Below, one piece after another: positions 63,893-64,000 of a DNA stretch of 64,000 bases (the first letter of the stretch is position 1; each line of letters begins with the position of its first letter). A model generated the notes under the pieces. The model was not told where the DNA came from. It did not search any database and was given only the letters and a program-made list of their open reading frames with translations. The position numbers were made by a program, and so were the translations under genes. This DNA comes from Lamprobacter modestohalophilus (lineage in GTDB: Bacteria; Pseudomonadota; Gammaproteobacteria; Chromatiales; Chromatiaceae): NCBI RefSeq assembly GCF_016583905.1, contig NZ_NRRY01000020.1, positions 26,784 through 90,783 of the forward strand. The letters are read 5' to 3'.

Positions 63893-64000
63893 TCAACAGC
63901 AGCACGCCGCCCCAAACTGATCGATCTTCTGCCAGAACTGCGCCCAGCGTCCGACGGTCTGTGTGAGCGCGCGCAGGCTGAGCACGATGCCGGCGCCCTT
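63893..64000 (-). CDS. Possible C-terminal end of an unidentified gene, partial
   Basis: 36 codons in from the right edge on the minus strand (SLRALTQTVGRWAQFWQKID, ending at TGA). The look is compatible with a transposase tail, but the piece is too short to assign. Confidence 0.25.
   Translation of the reverse strand, partial: KGAGIVLSLRALTQTVGRWAQFWQKIDQFGAACCC

Overview
The window looks like chromosome of a purple sulfur bacterium or close relative (Gammaproteobacteria, Chromatiaceae-like). The DNA is GC-rich, the rnr-rlmB pair is the usual gammaproteobacterial one, and there is a flavocytochrome c sulfide dehydrogenase (fccAB) transcription unit with a NapC/NirT cytochrome. The genus assignment is inference; no 16S rRNA or photosynthesis gene is present.

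Layout. 1-8.2 kb: a very large CBS/PAS hybrid sensor kinase cut by the left edge, a secreted endonuclease/exonuclease/phosphatase-fold protein, a second hybrid kinase and a phosphoribosyltransferase-fold protein. 8.5-12.1 kb: an accessory stretch with a DinJ/YafQ-type toxin-antitoxin pair, an XRE-SHOCT regulator, small unknown genes and two copies of a 38-nt palindromic repeat, ending at tRNA-Leu(CAG). 12.2-21.7 kb: rnr and rlmB, converging on an acyl-activating operon (FadD-type synthetase plus an ACP-FAAL-PlsC fusion) and a DUF900 hydrolase. 22.0-31.5 kb: a ten-gene Mrp/Mbh-type cation/proton antiporter operon with four antiporter-type subunits. 31.8-36.6 kb: a DUF2333 protein, then fccB, fccA, a secreted ankyrin protein and a tetraheme cytochrome in one unit closed by a clear terminator. 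36.8-39.8 kb: DUF2934, DUF2760 and an Hsp70-family protein. 39.9-43.6 kb: a gene graveyard with a 5'-truncated H2-sensing-hydrogenase-like large subunit and hsdM/hsdS fragments around an intact HepT/MntA pair, followed by a DUF4143 ATPase. 44.8-54.1 kb: three HisKA_3-type sensor kinases (one a CheB-CheR fusion) around one NarL-type regulator. 54.2-63.6 kb: an exopolysaccharide locus (beta-helix protein, deacetylase, ArnT-like glycosyltransferase, CpsD-like ATPase, GT4, nucleotide-sugar dehydrogenase, C-methyltransferase). The right edge may enter a mobile element.

How the genes fit together. FccAB oxidises sulfide in the periplasm and the adjacent tetraheme cytochrome could link it to the quinone pool. 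The Mrp operon would couple ion gradients to this energy metabolism. The sensor cluster and the polysaccharide genes suggest control of surface or biofilm behaviour.

The most unusual window-wide feature is a scatter of short tandem repeats (units of 10-30 bp) in and between genes. Those inside reading frames have units divisible by three; most intergenic ones do not.
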